Assembly (NCBI GenBank): GCA_022826705.1
Contig: JAJDUJ010000025.1
Span: 62,001 to 126,000, forward strand
Direction: 5' to 3'
Source of the DNA: Acidimicrobiia bacterium
GTDB taxonomy: Bacteria > Actinomycetota > Acidimicrobiia > Acidimicrobiales > Bin134
DNA length: 64,000 nt
Shown one piece after another: positions 10,001-18,303 of this stretch. Below the pieces are notes generated by a model, which did not search any database, was not told the origin of the DNA, and saw only the letters and a program-made list of their open reading frames with translations. How positions within the stretch are numbered: the stretch's first letter is position 1; each line of letters opens with the position of its first letter. The translations under genes were made by a program, and so were the position numbers.

Positions 10001-10258
10001 CGGTTTGCGCCCGTGCATGACCGCCATGTCCCGTCCGGCCAAGCGTTCGGCCAGATCGAACAGTTTGAGGAAGTTCACCGCGGCAATCCCTTGGCCTTTG
10101 CCTCCCAACGCCCGTCGAACCCCAAGCCCGGCAATGTTGGTTGGAACCACGACTGTGACCGGTGCCAGCGTGTCGCCGCCTTTGAGCGCGGCGATCTGCT
10201 CGCCCAACCGCTCAGTGGCGGCCGGCCCATACGGGGTGCAGATCACCTCGATGCCCAC
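7064..10258 (-). CDS. addB: AddB-type nuclease subunit with unusual Fe-S cysteine set
   Basis: 1064-residue partner of AddA. I see no Walker A motif in its N-terminal half, so it should be a degenerate helicase used for scaffolding, as in AddB. The C-terminal PD-(D/E)XK nuclease has GRAD (Asp896) and VTDYKTGKA (Asp910, Lys912). Around it are cysteines of the family's 4Fe-4S staple: one in WADCPMRY before the core, then Cys1003 and CEYC (Cys1019, Cys1022). The last cysteine expected in the C-x2-C-x5-C pattern is Gly1028. GTG at 10258 is chosen because a TAGAGT -10 box ends 7 nt upstream; an in-frame TTG at 10264 overlaps the promoter spacing and is less likely. Confidence 0.85.
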   Translation of the reverse strand: MGIEVICTPYGPAATERLGEQIAALKGGDTLAPVTVVVPTNIAGLGVRRALGGKGQGIAAVNFLKLFDLAERLAGRDMAVMHGRKPVSGSVISATVRRVLNSEPGLFEASASHPATEQALVRSYRDLRDLSDDQLSVLARQSERAADVVRICGQIRDLLKEKWYDRQDLNDLAIKAMGSDSTKDIIEGFGPVIIHLPQRVTRSQGRLVSALALATPVEAIIGLTGDHTADSAVLESVRCMGAELEASPKVVQPHAQRIISTASADEEVRVAVREVINAARDGIPLSRVAVLCGGGMPVIRQLHDHLEAADIPYNGPSGRTLGDSLVGRGLLALLNLESRDFRRDEVFALLSVASATVSGSEAGNNSPLLATDLVMAWERVSRRAGVARGSGQWTERLERHAVNLRSEAEDKLDDRDQNAYRIERLHRDADYADSLAHFMTRLIADLRPDPAPTTWKGWGEWVEGLIHTYLGDERARHVWPEPEQESAEQIELILDRLANLDEIDRNPRPATFRHTLISELGTATRRKGRVGHGVFADQVGAAPGLEFDRIILIGMAEGTFPHSPLDDPLLPDRERKALGDDLTLMSDRMAEQHRNLLTALASTEISTLVYSRGDSRRASEQHASRWLLDSATQLAGRLVDSTNLENLADDEAATWFEHVPSLAGRVLHAEFPATDQEFHLQALAQTAESDDRPVGDAVLSRGADLVQSRASEKFTRFDGNLADVDIAGLMDEVVSPTSLETWADCPMRYLFRHVLRVLPVDQPEELLEISPLEKGSLVHNALDRFMQEQLDEGQVPLPGKKWSESQRDRLQEIGRQLCQEAEDQGLTGAPVYWHHHRSRILSDLDRFLDEDNEQRREFGATPTASELAFGMSDGDLGPISVPLSDGRELKFRGRADRIDQGTGDSFFVTDYKTGKAEKFKGLDENSKDWDPVQRGTKLQLPVYGLAARAHGDNPEAPVRSQYWFVTSDQQFKTYGYELDDEVMDRFGTVVGTITAGIEAGVFCDRPQPDQTEGRFSQRCEYCNPDRLGTQDRRRAWELKRDQEDLADYRNLAEPPAENPDLEAD

Positions 10259-10265
10259 GGCCAAG

Positions 10266-10271
10266 ACTCTA
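10266..10271 (-). promoter_or_regulatory. -10 box for addB (leaderless)
   Basis: TAGAGT on the minus strand, 7 nt before the GTG at 10258. Transcription would start at or next to the start codon. No convincing -35 is visible. Confidence 0.5.
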
Positions 10272-10360
10272 GAGACCCCCAGTGACTGTTCCTCAGGTCT
10301 GGTGCTTCAACGGGCGTCGATTTCCTGTCGGGGGTCGACCTCGACCACCCGAAATGGCGG

Positions 10361-10389
10361 TTGTCGGGTCTCGTGGCTGCGGGTAGGGT
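10361..10389 (+). promoter_or_regulatory. Sigma-70-type promoter for the coiled-coil gene
   Basis: TTGTCG at 10361-10366 and TAGGGT at 10384-10389 with a 17-nt spacer. Just downstream, 10396-10407 is a small inverted repeat (CCCAC, 2 nt, GTGGG), which could be an operator or a leader hairpin. The leader would be about 60 nt, with GGGAGAGG as ribosome-binding site before ATG 10455. Confidence 0.45.
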
Positions 10390-10454
10390 GCAAACCCCAC
10401 GTGTGGGCGGTGTGTCGGTCCTCCTTTGAGATTTCTTGATGGGAGAGGCTGGGT

Positions 10455-10850
10455 ATGCTTGTGGATGAAGCGAGGCGTTTGGCGTTGCTGAGCCGTTTGA
10501 GCGAGGTGCTGGGTGAGGAGGAGGCGAGAACGTTGATCGAGTGTCTGCCTCCTGTGCGCTGGGAACATCTCGCCACCAAAGACGATGTCAAGGCGAGCGA
10601 AGACCGGATTCGCACCGAGATGAACGGCAAATTCGCCCTGGTCGACGCAGAATTTGCCAGGGTTCACACCCGTATCGACGGACTAGAGCACAAGATGGAC
10701 GCCGGATTCGAGAGCCTGCGAGGCGAGCTAGCAGAGAGCCGAGGCGAGTTTGCGCTTCAGATGGCCAAGCTGACCCGGACGATGGTGTTCATCATGTCGG
10801 GGTTCATGTTGACGATCTGGGGCACGATGCTTGGCATCGGGCTGACGTAG
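10455..10850 (+). CDS. Small coiled-coil protein with C-terminal membrane anchor (CCDC90/DUF1640-like layout)
   Basis: 131-residue protein of unknown function. Residues about 1-40 form a short helical head rich in Leu, Glu and Arg. Residues about 45-105 are a long amphipathic coiled coil with repeated R-I-D-G-L-E-H-K-type heptads. Residues about 108-130 are a single hydrophobic helix ending the protein, so it should be tail-anchored with the coil in the cytoplasm. The layout resembles the CCDC90/DUF1640 family related to mitochondrial MCUR1; that link is by architecture only. It stands alone with its own promoter, between addB (divergent) and a methyltransferase (convergent). Confidence 0.7.
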   Translation: MLVDEARRLALLSRLSEVLGEEEARTLIECLPPVRWEHLATKDDVKASEDRIRTEMNGKFALVDAEFARVHTRIDGLEHKMDAGFESLRGELAESRGEFALQMAKLTRTMVFIMSGFMLTIWGTMLGIGLT

Positions 10851-10889
10851 CTGCCCTTCGGGTGAGTAGCGGGCTCCATCCGCTGCCGG

Positions 10890-11495
10890 TCAGATGGCAC
10901 CGGCGTACACGGCGTAGAGGGGGTCGCCGGGTGTGCCCGGGGGGATGCACTGCTTGATCACCGGCTCAGCCCATCCGTCGGCGGCTTCGAAATAGCGGCG
11001 GACGATTTCTAGGTGTCCCTCGTCGTCGGCGTAGAGCCAGCCTCGAATGGCTTTGGTGGGGAAGCACCGATTGGAGAATGTGACCACAAACAGGCCGCCG
11101 GGGCGCAGCACCCTGGCTACGTCTGTGAACACCTCCACTGGTCTGGTGAGGTAGTCAACCGAGACGCAGCAGGTGACGGCGTCGAAGGAGTCGTCGTCGA
11201 AGGGGAGTCGCGGGGCGTCGTTGAGGTCGTGAATGAGCCAATCGTGGGCCTGGGGGTTGGCAGCCAGTTCGACCTCGTTCATTCCCAGGGCCACCAGCCG
11301 GTCTGGGGGGTGGGTGAAGTGTGAGATCCACGACGACATCAGATCGAGTACATCTCCGGTGAGGCCCAACTTTCGGTACAGGGCACCGACGGCGGCGATG
11401 GCTTGGTCGTCTATGTGGGTGACCAGGCGGGGTGGTGAGTAGAAGAAGTGGTCGGGGCTGGGATCAGCCCGATCGAAGAAGCCCGGTGGGAACAC
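10890..11495 (-). CDS. Class I SAM-dependent methyltransferase, substrate unknown
   Basis: 201-residue Methyltransf_11-type protein. Seen: a DVLDLMSSW strand-loop where SAM-binding motif I lies, DDDSFDAVTCCVSVDYL as motif IV region, and VLRPGGLFVVTFSNR as the typical post-motif strand. GTG at 11495 is chosen because TACGCT lies 9 nt upstream on the same strand; a TTG at 11519 would add eight residues and overlaps that -10 box. Motif I is atypical (usually GxGxG), which is common in this subgroup. The divergent neighbour is a phosphotransferase; no pathway link is evident. Confidence 0.75.
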   Translation of the reverse strand: MFPPGFFDRADPSPDHFFYSPPRLVTHIDDQAIAAVGALYRKLGLTGDVLDLMSSWISHFTHPPDRLVALGMNEVELAANPQAHDWLIHDLNDAPRLPFDDDSFDAVTCCVSVDYLTRPVEVFTDVARVLRPGGLFVVTFSNRCFPTKAIRGWLYADDEGHLEIVRRYFEAADGWAEPVIKQCIPPGTPGDPLYAVYAGAI

Positions 11496-11504
11496 GAGGT
11501 GCTG

Positions 11505-11549
11505 AGCGTAGACGCACAATGAGCGACAGGTGATGGAGGGGCTTAGCCT
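11505..11549. promoter_or_regulatory. Divergent -10 boxes for methyltransferase and phosphotransferase
   Basis: Minus-strand TACGCT at 11505-11510 lies 9 nt before GTG 11495. Plus-strand TAGCCT at 11544-11549 lies 6 nt before GTG 11556. Both genes would be leaderless or nearly so. Confidence 0.45.
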
Positions 11550-11555
11550 GGTCGG

Positions 11556-12755
11556 GTGAGCGAGTTGGATCGTGAGCTGCTGGCGTGGGTGAAGGAGTGC
11601 TGCGGCCAGGCGGTTGCTGATGCGGTTCGCATTCCGGGGGGCGCTTCCCGCCAGGCGTGGGTGGTGACGCTGGATGACGGGGGGCAGCGGTTCTTGCGGA
11701 TGGATGCAGGAACCTCGGCGCTCTCCGCGGTGGGCTACGACCTGGCTCGAGAGGCTCGGGCCTATCAGTGGCTGACCGACAAGCCGGTGCGAGCGGCCGA
11801 ATTCTGCGGTCTTAGCCCAGACGGGCGGGCGCTGCTGTTGGACTTTGTAGAGGGAGGGCCGGGTCCGCTGAACGAACCCGACCTAGCCAGGGATTTCATG
11901 GGGCAGGTCAATGCCCTCCATGCTCTTGAGCCGCCCGACGATCTGGCCCATGACGATCTAGGGGTGTGGACCCGGCTCTATCGGGAGCACTGCCCTGAGC
12001 CCGATCCGCTGATCGATCTGGGGTTGCGCCAACTGGCTGAGACCGCGCCCGAACCGACGGAGCGGGCGGTGCTGGTCCACGGTGATCTGGGGCCGGGCAA
12101 TGTGTTGCACGACGGCCGTCGAGTAACCGGGATGTGTGATTGGGAGCTGGCCCATGTGGGCGATCCCATGGAGGATCTGGCCTGGATCACGGTGCGGGCC
12201 ATGCTCACCCCGTTTGTAGACATCAACACTGCGTTCGAGTGGTACGACGGCCCGGTGGATGCCGAGCGGGTGCGCTACTGGCAGCTGGCCTGCCAGGTCC
12301 GCAACCTCATCGGCCTGGGGGTGACCGGGGCGGCCGGCGGGGACATGGGCATGGGCATGCTGTTTTCCACCCTCCACCGCCGGGTTACCGCGGAGCTCTT
12401 GTGCGAGATCGTCGGAGTGGTGCCGGAGCCCGTTGAGGTGCCCGAGCCGGCCGACACCGAGGCCAGCGCGGTCTACGAAGCCGTGCTCGACGACCTGCGC
12501 ACGGTGATCGCACCTGCGTTAGAGGGGTACGCCGCGGCACGGGCCAAATCGGTGGCCCGGCTGGTGCGCTATCTGGACATGGTGGATCGCATCGGCCCGG
12601 TGCTCGCCGACCAAGACCGAGCTGACCGGGAGCGATTCGACATGGGTGACGACGGCGAGGCCGCCCACTATTGGGCTCGGGCCACCCAACGGGAAGAGGC
12701 GCTCATGCGCCCGGCCATGGGTCGACTCGCCGGAACCCGGTTGGCTCGGATCTAG
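11556..12755 (+). CDS. APH-family phosphotransferase
   Basis: 399-residue kinase-like protein of the aminoglycoside phosphotransferase/choline kinase superfamily. The catalytic loop is LVHGDLGPGNVL and the metal-binding motif CDWELAHVGDPMEDLAW, so the active site looks intact. Actinobacterial members next to lipid genes often act on hydroxyacyl-CoA or small alcohols rather than antibiotics, and nothing here suggests drug resistance. After the kinase core a further region of about 120 residues, rich in acidic and aromatic residues, is probably helical. Its TAG stop shares the palindrome CTAG with the stop of the convergent nuclease gene. Confidence 0.8.
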   Translation: MSELDRELLAWVKECCGQAVADAVRIPGGASRQAWVVTLDDGGQRFLRMDAGTSALSAVGYDLAREARAYQWLTDKPVRAAEFCGLSPDGRALLLDFVEGGPGPLNEPDLARDFMGQVNALHALEPPDDLAHDDLGVWTRLYREHCPEPDPLIDLGLRQLAETAPEPTERAVLVHGDLGPGNVLHDGRRVTGMCDWELAHVGDPMEDLAWITVRAMLTPFVDINTAFEWYDGPVDAERVRYWQLACQVRNLIGLGVTGAAGGDMGMGMLFSTLHRRVTAELLCEIVGVVPEPVEVPEPADTEASAVYEAVLDDLRTVIAPALEGYAAARAKSVARLVRYLDMVDRIGPVLADQDRADRERFDMGDDGEAAHYWARATQREEALMRPAMGRLAGTRLARI

Positions 12756-13672
12756 TCGACGGCCTTTTCGGCTTGGGCGATCCGTTCGAGGGCGGGGGCA
12801 TCGGATCGCAGCTTGCCGATCTTGTCGCGGTGGAGCACCTCGGCGGTGCCCTCAGGGCATTGGGCGACGAACGGGCACCAGCCGCACAGCGGGCCGGCAG
12901 AGGCTTCGAACTCTTGGGAGATGCAACTCTCCATGATGGCCAGCCAGGTGGTCCGCAGCTCGTCGACGGCCTCGGTGAGGTTCTCGTCGGTGACTTCCAC
13001 CTCCACCGCCTTTTGGCCTAGGTAGAGAAGCTGTGCCTTGGCTGGTTTGCGGCCCTCCAGCTCAGTGAGCGCAGCCGCGTACAGCAGCATCTGGGTGGCG
13101 TAGTTGGTGGAGAACCGCTCGGAGGGGGCCTTGCCCGACTTGTAGTCGGTAACCACCAAACCGTCGTCGGTCTGATCAACCCGGTCGATGATGCCCCGGA
13201 ACGGAACCCCGTTGATCTCCACCCTCACGTCCTGCTCGGTGGAGGCGACCGTCACCTCGCGGGGGTCTTCCAGATCCCACAGCCCCTCGATGGCCTTCCA
13301 GCCGTTCCACCGAAATTGCAGGCTGGCTTCATCGTCTAGATCCAGTCCCTGGTAATCCCGGCTGTTCTCCAACTTGGGCCACAGCTCGCGGGCCAATTCC
13401 TTGGCCCGGTCTACCGTGCGGCTCTCCACCGGCTCTTGCATCAGCTTCTCCAGCACCATGTGGGCAAAAGTGCCGGTGACCGCGGGCTCCCCAGGCGGGT
13501 CGGGCAGGCGGTCGACGTAGCGGAACTTCCAGCGCCGGGCGCACTCCCGATAAGACGACGCACTGGAGGGGGACAGGTGCTTGGGGACGTAGCGCTCCGG
13601 GATCTCCATGAGTTTGTCGCTGGCGGGCTCTGCGGCGGGTTCGGCCTGTTCGACGGGATCGGTCATGGTCAT
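12752..13672 (-). CDS. RecB/Cas4-type Fe-S exonuclease (PD-(D/E)XK)
   Basis: 306-residue single-domain nuclease. Four cysteines match the Fe-S staple of Cas4, AddB and Csa1: Cys44 (SYRECARRW) and CGWCPFVAQC (Cys263, Cys266, Cys272). The nuclease core has His71 (GTFAHMVLE), GIIDRVDQ and VTDYKSGKA. Such RecB-like exonucleases are widespread in actinobacteria outside CRISPR loci and probably process single-stranded DNA ends; no cas gene or repeat array is present here. A second ATG two codons downstream is an equal start choice. It follows parE on the same strand after 29 nt. Confidence 0.85.
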   Translation of the reverse strand: MTMTDPVEQAEPAAEPASDKLMEIPERYVPKHLSPSSASSYRECARRWKFRYVDRLPDPPGEPAVTGTFAHMVLEKLMQEPVESRTVDRAKELARELWPKLENSRDYQGLDLDDEASLQFRWNGWKAIEGLWDLEDPREVTVASTEQDVRVEINGVPFRGIIDRVDQTDDGLVVTDYKSGKAPSERFSTNYATQMLLYAAALTELEGRKPAKAQLLYLGQKAVEVEVTDENLTEAVDELRTTWLAIMESCISQEFEASAGPLCGWCPFVAQCPEGTAEVLHRDKIGKLRSDAPALERIAQAEKAVD

Positions 13673-13701
13673 GTCTGTTTACCTGATTTCTCTCATGGCC
13701 G

Positions 13702-15786
13702 TCAGTAATCGAGGGCGTCGCGGTCAACCAGTTCGCTGTGGGCGATCAGGAAGTCCTTGCGGCGGCTCACATCCGATCCCATCAGGGTCTCGAACATCTC
13801 CTCGGCCTTCTTCACGTCGTCGAGGGTGAGCAGTCGCAGCGTGCGGGTTTCGGGGTCGAGGGCGCACTCGGCCAGCTCGTCGGTGTCCATCTCGCCCAGC
13901 CCCTTGAACCGGGACCACCGGATGTTCTCCGCCTTTCGATTGCCCTTGGCCAGCTCGGCGGTGATCTCGTCCCGTTCGGCATCGGACCACGCCCGGTAGG
14001 TCTGATCGCCCACTTTGGCGGTGTACAGCGGGGGTTGGGCGGCGTACACCCTTTTTTCTTTCAGCATCGGGCGCATGAAGCGGTGGATGAGGGTGAGCAG
14101 CAGGCAGCGGATGTGGCTGCCGTCCACATCGGCGTCGCACAGGATCACGATGCGGCCGTATCGGGCTTTGTCGATGTCGAAGTCGTCGCCCGAGCCCGCC
14201 CCCATGGCGGTGAACAGGGCTTGGGCCTCGGCGTTGTCCAGCACCTGCTTCACCGACGACTTGGCCGCGTTCACCACCTTGCCCCGCAAGGGCAGGATGG
14301 CCATGTTCTCCGCGTTGCGTCCCGCCTTGGCCGGGCCGGCGGCCGAGTCGCCCTCTACCAGAATGAGCTCGGATTCCGGGCCGTGGACCCGGCAGTCGGC
14401 CAGCTTGTCGGGCATCCCGGTGGAGCCTAGAGATGCGGCTCGCCGCTTGTTCTCCAGGGTCTGGCGGGCCGACACCCGGCTCAGCACTGCATCGGCGATC
14501 TTGGCTTGCAGGGCGGTCACGTGGCTCTTGGGGCCGGTTTGGAACCAGCTTTCCAACCCGTCTTTGAGCACGTTGTAGACGATGGACTGCACCGGAGGCG
14601 TGCCCAGCTCCTGCTTGGTCTGGCCCCGGAACTGCGGCTCGGGCAGGGTGACTTTGACCGCTGCCACCAAACCCTCCTGCACGTCTTCGCGCTGGGCTCG
14701 GTCGTTGCCCTGTTTGGCCAGGCGGGCCAGCTTCTTGGAGTCGGCCAGCAGGCTGTCGTTGACCGCCCGGGTCAAGGCCCGCTCAAAACCGGTCAGATGG
14801 GTGCCGCCGTGGGGGGTGGGAATGGTGTTGACAAAGGTGATCACCTTTGTGCCGTAGTCCTTCACCCAGCGCATGGCGATGTCCACCTGGCACTGCCGGG
14901 TGACCACGGTCATGGCCCCGTCCACCGGCACCTTCTCCTCGAACTCCTCTTCTCCCGGGATGGAGATCACCTCGGTCACGGCCTCGGAGGCCGACAGGTA
15001 GCCCACCAGGTCGGCCAGTCCCCCGTGGGAGATCAAATCGACCGGTTCGTTGTCGTGGCTCCGGCGCTTGTCCTCCAGCCTGATTCGCAGTCCGGGCACC
15101 AGGAAGCAGGCCTGCTGGGCCCGCTGGCGGATGGTTTCGAAGTCCACCGCGGCGTCGGGGTCGAACATGTCCCGATCGGGCCAGAACCGGATGCGGGTGC
15201 CGGTTTTGCGGGTGGAGCGGACCCGCCGCAACTTGCTGCCCTTGGCGAATTTGTCGCCGTCGAGCTGTCCCGCCTTCTGCTTCACGAACCAGAGCTGCCA
15301 GGTGGCGCCATCGCGGTCCACCTCGGCCCGGAGCCGGGTGGACAGGGCGTTGACCACCGAAGCGCCCACTCCGTGCAGCCCGCCGGAGGCGCCGTACACC
15401 CCGCCGCCGAACTTGCCGCCGGAGTGCAGCTCGGTGAGCACCACCTCAAGGGCCGACACCTTCTTGGTGGGATGGGGGTCGATCGGGATGCCCCGGCCGT
15501 TGTCGCTCACCTCCACCGAGTTGTCGGCGTGGAGGGTCACGTCGATGCGGGTGGCGAATCCGGCCCCGGCCTCGTCCACCCCGTTGTCAATCAGCTCCCA
15601 CACCAGGTGCATGAGACCGTCGCTTCCAGTGCCCCCGATGTACATGCCGGGCCGCTTGCGGACGGCTTCCAACCCCTCGAGGGTGACGATGTCGGAGGCT
15701 TCGTAGCTGCCGTTGCCGTTTCCCCCATTGGGAGGGGTGAACAAGTCGGCCTTCTTGCCCCCGGCGCGGGTGGTCTTAGTCACCAT
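13702..15786 (-). CDS. parE: DNA topoisomerase IV subunit B (ParE)
   Basis: 694-residue ATPase subunit of a type IIA topoisomerase. Seen: the GHKL motif ELIDNGVDEA at 64-73, DNGRGIP, the GGLHGVGASVVNALS ATP-lid loop, and TOPRIM motifs LVEGDSAAG and DADVDGSHI. It overlaps the parC stop by 7 nt; a GTG one codon downstream would give a GTGA overlap. The partner subunit lacks a gyrase box, so the pair should decatenate daughter chromosomes rather than supercoil DNA. Gene order parC then parE is the reverse of the common arrangement. Confidence 0.92.
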   Translation of the reverse strand: MVTKTTRAGGKKADLFTPPNGGNGNGSYEASDIVTLEGLEAVRKRPGMYIGGTGSDGLMHLVWELIDNGVDEAGAGFATRIDVTLHADNSVEVSDNGRGIPIDPHPTKKVSALEVVLTELHSGGKFGGGVYGASGGLHGVGASVVNALSTRLRAEVDRDGATWQLWFVKQKAGQLDGDKFAKGSKLRRVRSTRKTGTRIRFWPDRDMFDPDAAVDFETIRQRAQQACFLVPGLRIRLEDKRRSHDNEPVDLISHGGLADLVGYLSASEAVTEVISIPGEEEFEEKVPVDGAMTVVTRQCQVDIAMRWVKDYGTKVITFVNTIPTPHGGTHLTGFERALTRAVNDSLLADSKKLARLAKQGNDRAQREDVQEGLVAAVKVTLPEPQFRGQTKQELGTPPVQSIVYNVLKDGLESWFQTGPKSHVTALQAKIADAVLSRVSARQTLENKRRAASLGSTGMPDKLADCRVHGPESELILVEGDSAAGPAKAGRNAENMAILPLRGKVVNAAKSSVKQVLDNAEAQALFTAMGAGSGDDFDIDKARYGRIVILCDADVDGSHIRCLLLTLIHRFMRPMLKEKRVYAAQPPLYTAKVGDQTYRAWSDAERDEITAELAKGNRKAENIRWSRFKGLGEMDTDELAECALDPETRTLRLLTLDDVKKAEEMFETLMGSDVSRRKDFLIAHSELVDRDALDY

Positions 15787-18200
15787 CGGGGCATCCCCAC
15801 GCTCAAGACCACCGCGTGGTCGGCGTCACCGTTCTCCAAGGGAAATGGCACCGGGGCCTTGGCCGGCTTGCCGTTGTCGTCCACTTCGGCCAGAAGATCG
15901 GCGGCCGGGGCGATCACGGCCATGGCCAGCGGCTCCCCCTCGCCCAACTGGGTGCCCACTCCGTCTCGCCCGGTGGCCGGGATGTCGGTTACCGGTGTGA
16001 TGTCCACCGAGCCGTTTGCGCCCACCATGATCACGGCCTCGTCGCCAACCGCACCGGCGGCGGCGATGATCCGGTCGCCGTTCTTGAGCTTCATGCCCCT
16101 GACCCCCGATGCCCCCCGCCCCTGGACGGAGACTGATTCGATCGGGGCCCGCAGCGCCCGACCGTGGGCGCTCACCAACACCATCTCGGCGGTGTCCGGC
16201 GCACAGAAGGCGGCCTCCACTTTGTCGTTGGGCTTCAGCTTGATCACCTGCTTGGCCGCCCGGCCCTTGTCGGCGTCAGACAGATCCACACGCTTGACCG
16301 TGCCGCCTGCGGTGACCAGGGTCAGCGGATCACTGCCGGGCAGCACCAGCGTGAGCACCGCCTCGCTGCGAATGGTTCCGAACACCTCGGAAGCTCCCGC
16401 GCCCCGGCTGCGGCCCGACACCTCGGGAATGGCTGAAACCGACGAGGCGATCACCCGACCGGCCGAGGTCACCGCCAGCACGGTGTCGCCGAGGTCGGCC
16501 TCCACCGATGCGGTCAACAAGTCGTGGCGCCCGAACTGCGATCGCCGCCGCCCCCCGACCGACGCCCGGCCCACGACGCCGGTGGTGGACAGGGTGACCA
16601 CGCACGGCCCCTCGGCATTGGGGGTCAGCTCCTCTACCGGAGTGGCCTCGTACACCGGGGCGTCTTGGTGGGCCACGATCTCAGTCCGGCGATCCTGCCC
16701 GAATTGCTCGACCAACTCGTCCAGCTCCTTCAGCACCACCGTGCGCTGGCGCTGATCGGAGCCCAGCAGCTTCTCCAACTCGTCGATCAGGGCGATCAGC
16801 TCGTCGCGCTCGTCGATGATCTTCTGCTTCTCCAGCGCAGTGAGCCGCCGCAGCTGCATGTCCAGGATGTGGGCGGCTTGGACCTCGGTCAGGTCCAGAG
16901 CGTCTTGCAATCGCTGTCGGGCCTCGGCGGCGTCGTCCGACCCCCGGATGATGGCCACCACCTCATCGATGTTGTCCAAGGCGGTGATCAGCCCCTCCAG
17001 GATGTGGTGGCGGTCTCGGGCGCGGCCCAGGCGGTACCGGGTGCGTCGCACCACCACGTTCAGGCGGTGGTCGATGTAGTGGCGGCACAGGTCGTAGAGG
17101 CCCACGGTGGTGGGCACCCCGTTCACCAGCACCACGTTGTTCACCGCGAAGGTCTCCTCCAGCGGGGTGAGCCGGAACAGGTCGTAGTACAGCTTCTCGG
17201 GCTCCACATGGGGTTCGCACTCGATGAGGATGCGCAGGCCGTGGTGGCGGTCGGAGAGGTTGCGGGCATCATGGATGCCGGGCAGCTTGCCGTCGACGAT
17301 CAGGTCGTTGATGCGCTTCACCACCTTCTCGGGCCCGACCATGTAGGGGAGTTCGGTGACCTCGATGCCCTTGCGGCTGCGGGTGAGCTTCACCGGCGCC
17401 ATCTTGGCCTGGAGGCGGATCGAGCCCCGCCCGTTCTCGCAGATCTGGCGCAGCCCGCCCTCCTCGGAGTCAATGGCCATCCCCCCGGAGGGGAAGTCGG
17501 GACCGGGCAGCGCCTTGAGCAACTGGTCGATGGTGGGCTTGGGCCGGCGTTTGGTCATCACCAGCCGAATGGCATCGGCCACCTCCCGCAGGTTGTGGGG
17601 GGCCATGTTGGTGGCCATGCCCACCGCGATACCGGTGGTGCCGTTCACCAGCAGGTTGGGCAGCCGGCCCGGCAGGCACTCGGGCTCGGTGCTGTCGCCG
17701 TCGTAGGTGGGCCGGTGGTCCACGGTGTCCTCGTCGATCTCGGCCAGCATCTCCATGGCGGCGTCAGCCAGGCGGCACTCGGTGTAGCGGGGAGCGGCCG
17801 GGGGGTCGTCGAGGGTGCCGAAGTTGCCGTGGGGGTCGATCAGGGCGATGGGCCGGGAGAACTCCTGGGCCAGCCGCACGAGGGCGTCGTATATGGCGGC
17901 ATCGCCGTGAGGGTGGTACTTGCCCATGGTGTCGCCCACCACCCGGGCGCTCTTGCGATGGGGTCCGTCGGGTCGGATCCCCATGTTGAGCATGGAGTAG
18001 AGGATGCGGCGCTGTACCGGCTTCAGCCCGTCGCGGGCATCGGGGATGGCTCGGGAGGTGATGACCGACAGTGAGTAGGCCAGAAACGACTCCGACATCT
18101 CCTCGTCTACCGGGACAGGCACGATCTCGCGGGCAAAATCGACATCGGTGTCGGGGTTGTTTATTTCGGCGTCGAACAGGGTCTTTGATCGCTGGGGCAT
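15780..18200 (-). CDS. parC: DNA topoisomerase IV subunit A (ParC)
   Basis: 806-residue breakage-reunion subunit. The catalytic Tyr139 is in [10 protein letters not shown], the QRRILYSM helix is at 63-70, and the quinolone-determining region reads [10 protein letters not shown], with Ala101 where E. coli GyrA has Ser83. The C-terminal beta-pinwheel is present, but the glutamine-arginine-glycine GyrA box needed for supercoiling is absent (the nearest segment is [11 protein letters not shown]). ATG at 18200 is chosen because AAGG lies 6 nt upstream; an in-frame TTG at 18251 would add 17 residues without family support. parE overlaps the 3' end. Confidence 0.9.
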   Translation of the reverse strand: MPQRSKTLFDAEINNPDTDVDFAREIVPVPVDEEMSESFLAYSLSVITSRAIPDARDGLKPVQRRILYSMLNMGIRPDGPHRKSARVVGDTMGKYHPHGDAAIYDALVRLAQEFSRPIALIDPHGNFGTLDDPPAAPRYTECRLADAAMEMLAEIDEDTVDHRPTYDGDSTEPECLPGRLPNLLVNGTTGIAVGMATNMAPHNLREVADAIRLVMTKRRPKPTIDQLLKALPGPDFPSGGMAIDSEEGGLRQICENGRGSIRLQAKMAPVKLTRSRKGIEVTELPYMVGPEKVVKRINDLIVDGKLPGIHDARNLSDRHHGLRILIECEPHVEPEKLYYDLFRLTPLEETFAVNNVVLVNGVPTTVGLYDLCRHYIDHRLNVVVRRTRYRLGRARDRHHILEGLITALDNIDEVVAIIRGSDDAAEARQRLQDALDLTEVQAAHILDMQLRRLTALEKQKIIDERDELIALIDELEKLLGSDQRQRTVVLKELDELVEQFGQDRRTEIVAHQDAPVYEATPVEELTPNAEGPCVVTLSTTGVVGRASVGGRRRSQFGRHDLLTASVEADLGDTVLAVTSAGRVIASSVSAIPEVSGRSRGAGASEVFGTIRSEAVLTLVLPGSDPLTLVTAGGTVKRVDLSDADKGRAAKQVIKLKPNDKVEAAFCAPDTAEMVLVSAHGRALRAPIESVSVQGRGASGVRGMKLKNGDRIIAAAGAVGDEAVIMVGANGSVDITPVTDIPATGRDGVGTQLGEGEPLAMAVIAPAADLLAEVDDNGKPAKAPVPFPLENGDADHAVVLSVGMPRW

Positions 18201-18303
18201 GATTGCCTTAACGGGTTTTCGTAGGGGGAAGTTGGAGTGGGCGAGGCCCAATTAGACGGTACCCGTCCTGGGTGACAGTTGAGCGGAAATCAGCAGCTTA
18301 CAG

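Noticed and set aside
3741..10258. Mycobacterial-type AdnAB
   Set aside because: AdnA and AdnB both keep ATPase motifs; here the 1064-residue subunit shows no Walker A, which fits AddAB better.
11556..12755. Aminoglycoside resistance gene
   Set aside because: Only the superfamily fold and catalytic motifs match; there is no mobile context, and metabolic APH proteins are frequent in this group.
12752..13672. Cas4 of a CRISPR system
   Set aside because: No cas1, cas2 or repeat array is in the window; stand-alone RecB-like Fe-S nucleases are common in actinobacteria.
14506..16755. A 749-codon plus-strand frame across parE and parC
   Set aside because: It is antisense to both topoisomerase genes and has no recognisable domain; long antisense frames are expected at this GC content.
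13702..18200. DNA gyrase (gyrB-gyrA)
   Set aside because: No GyrA box in the C-terminal domain and the reversed gene order favour topoisomerase IV.
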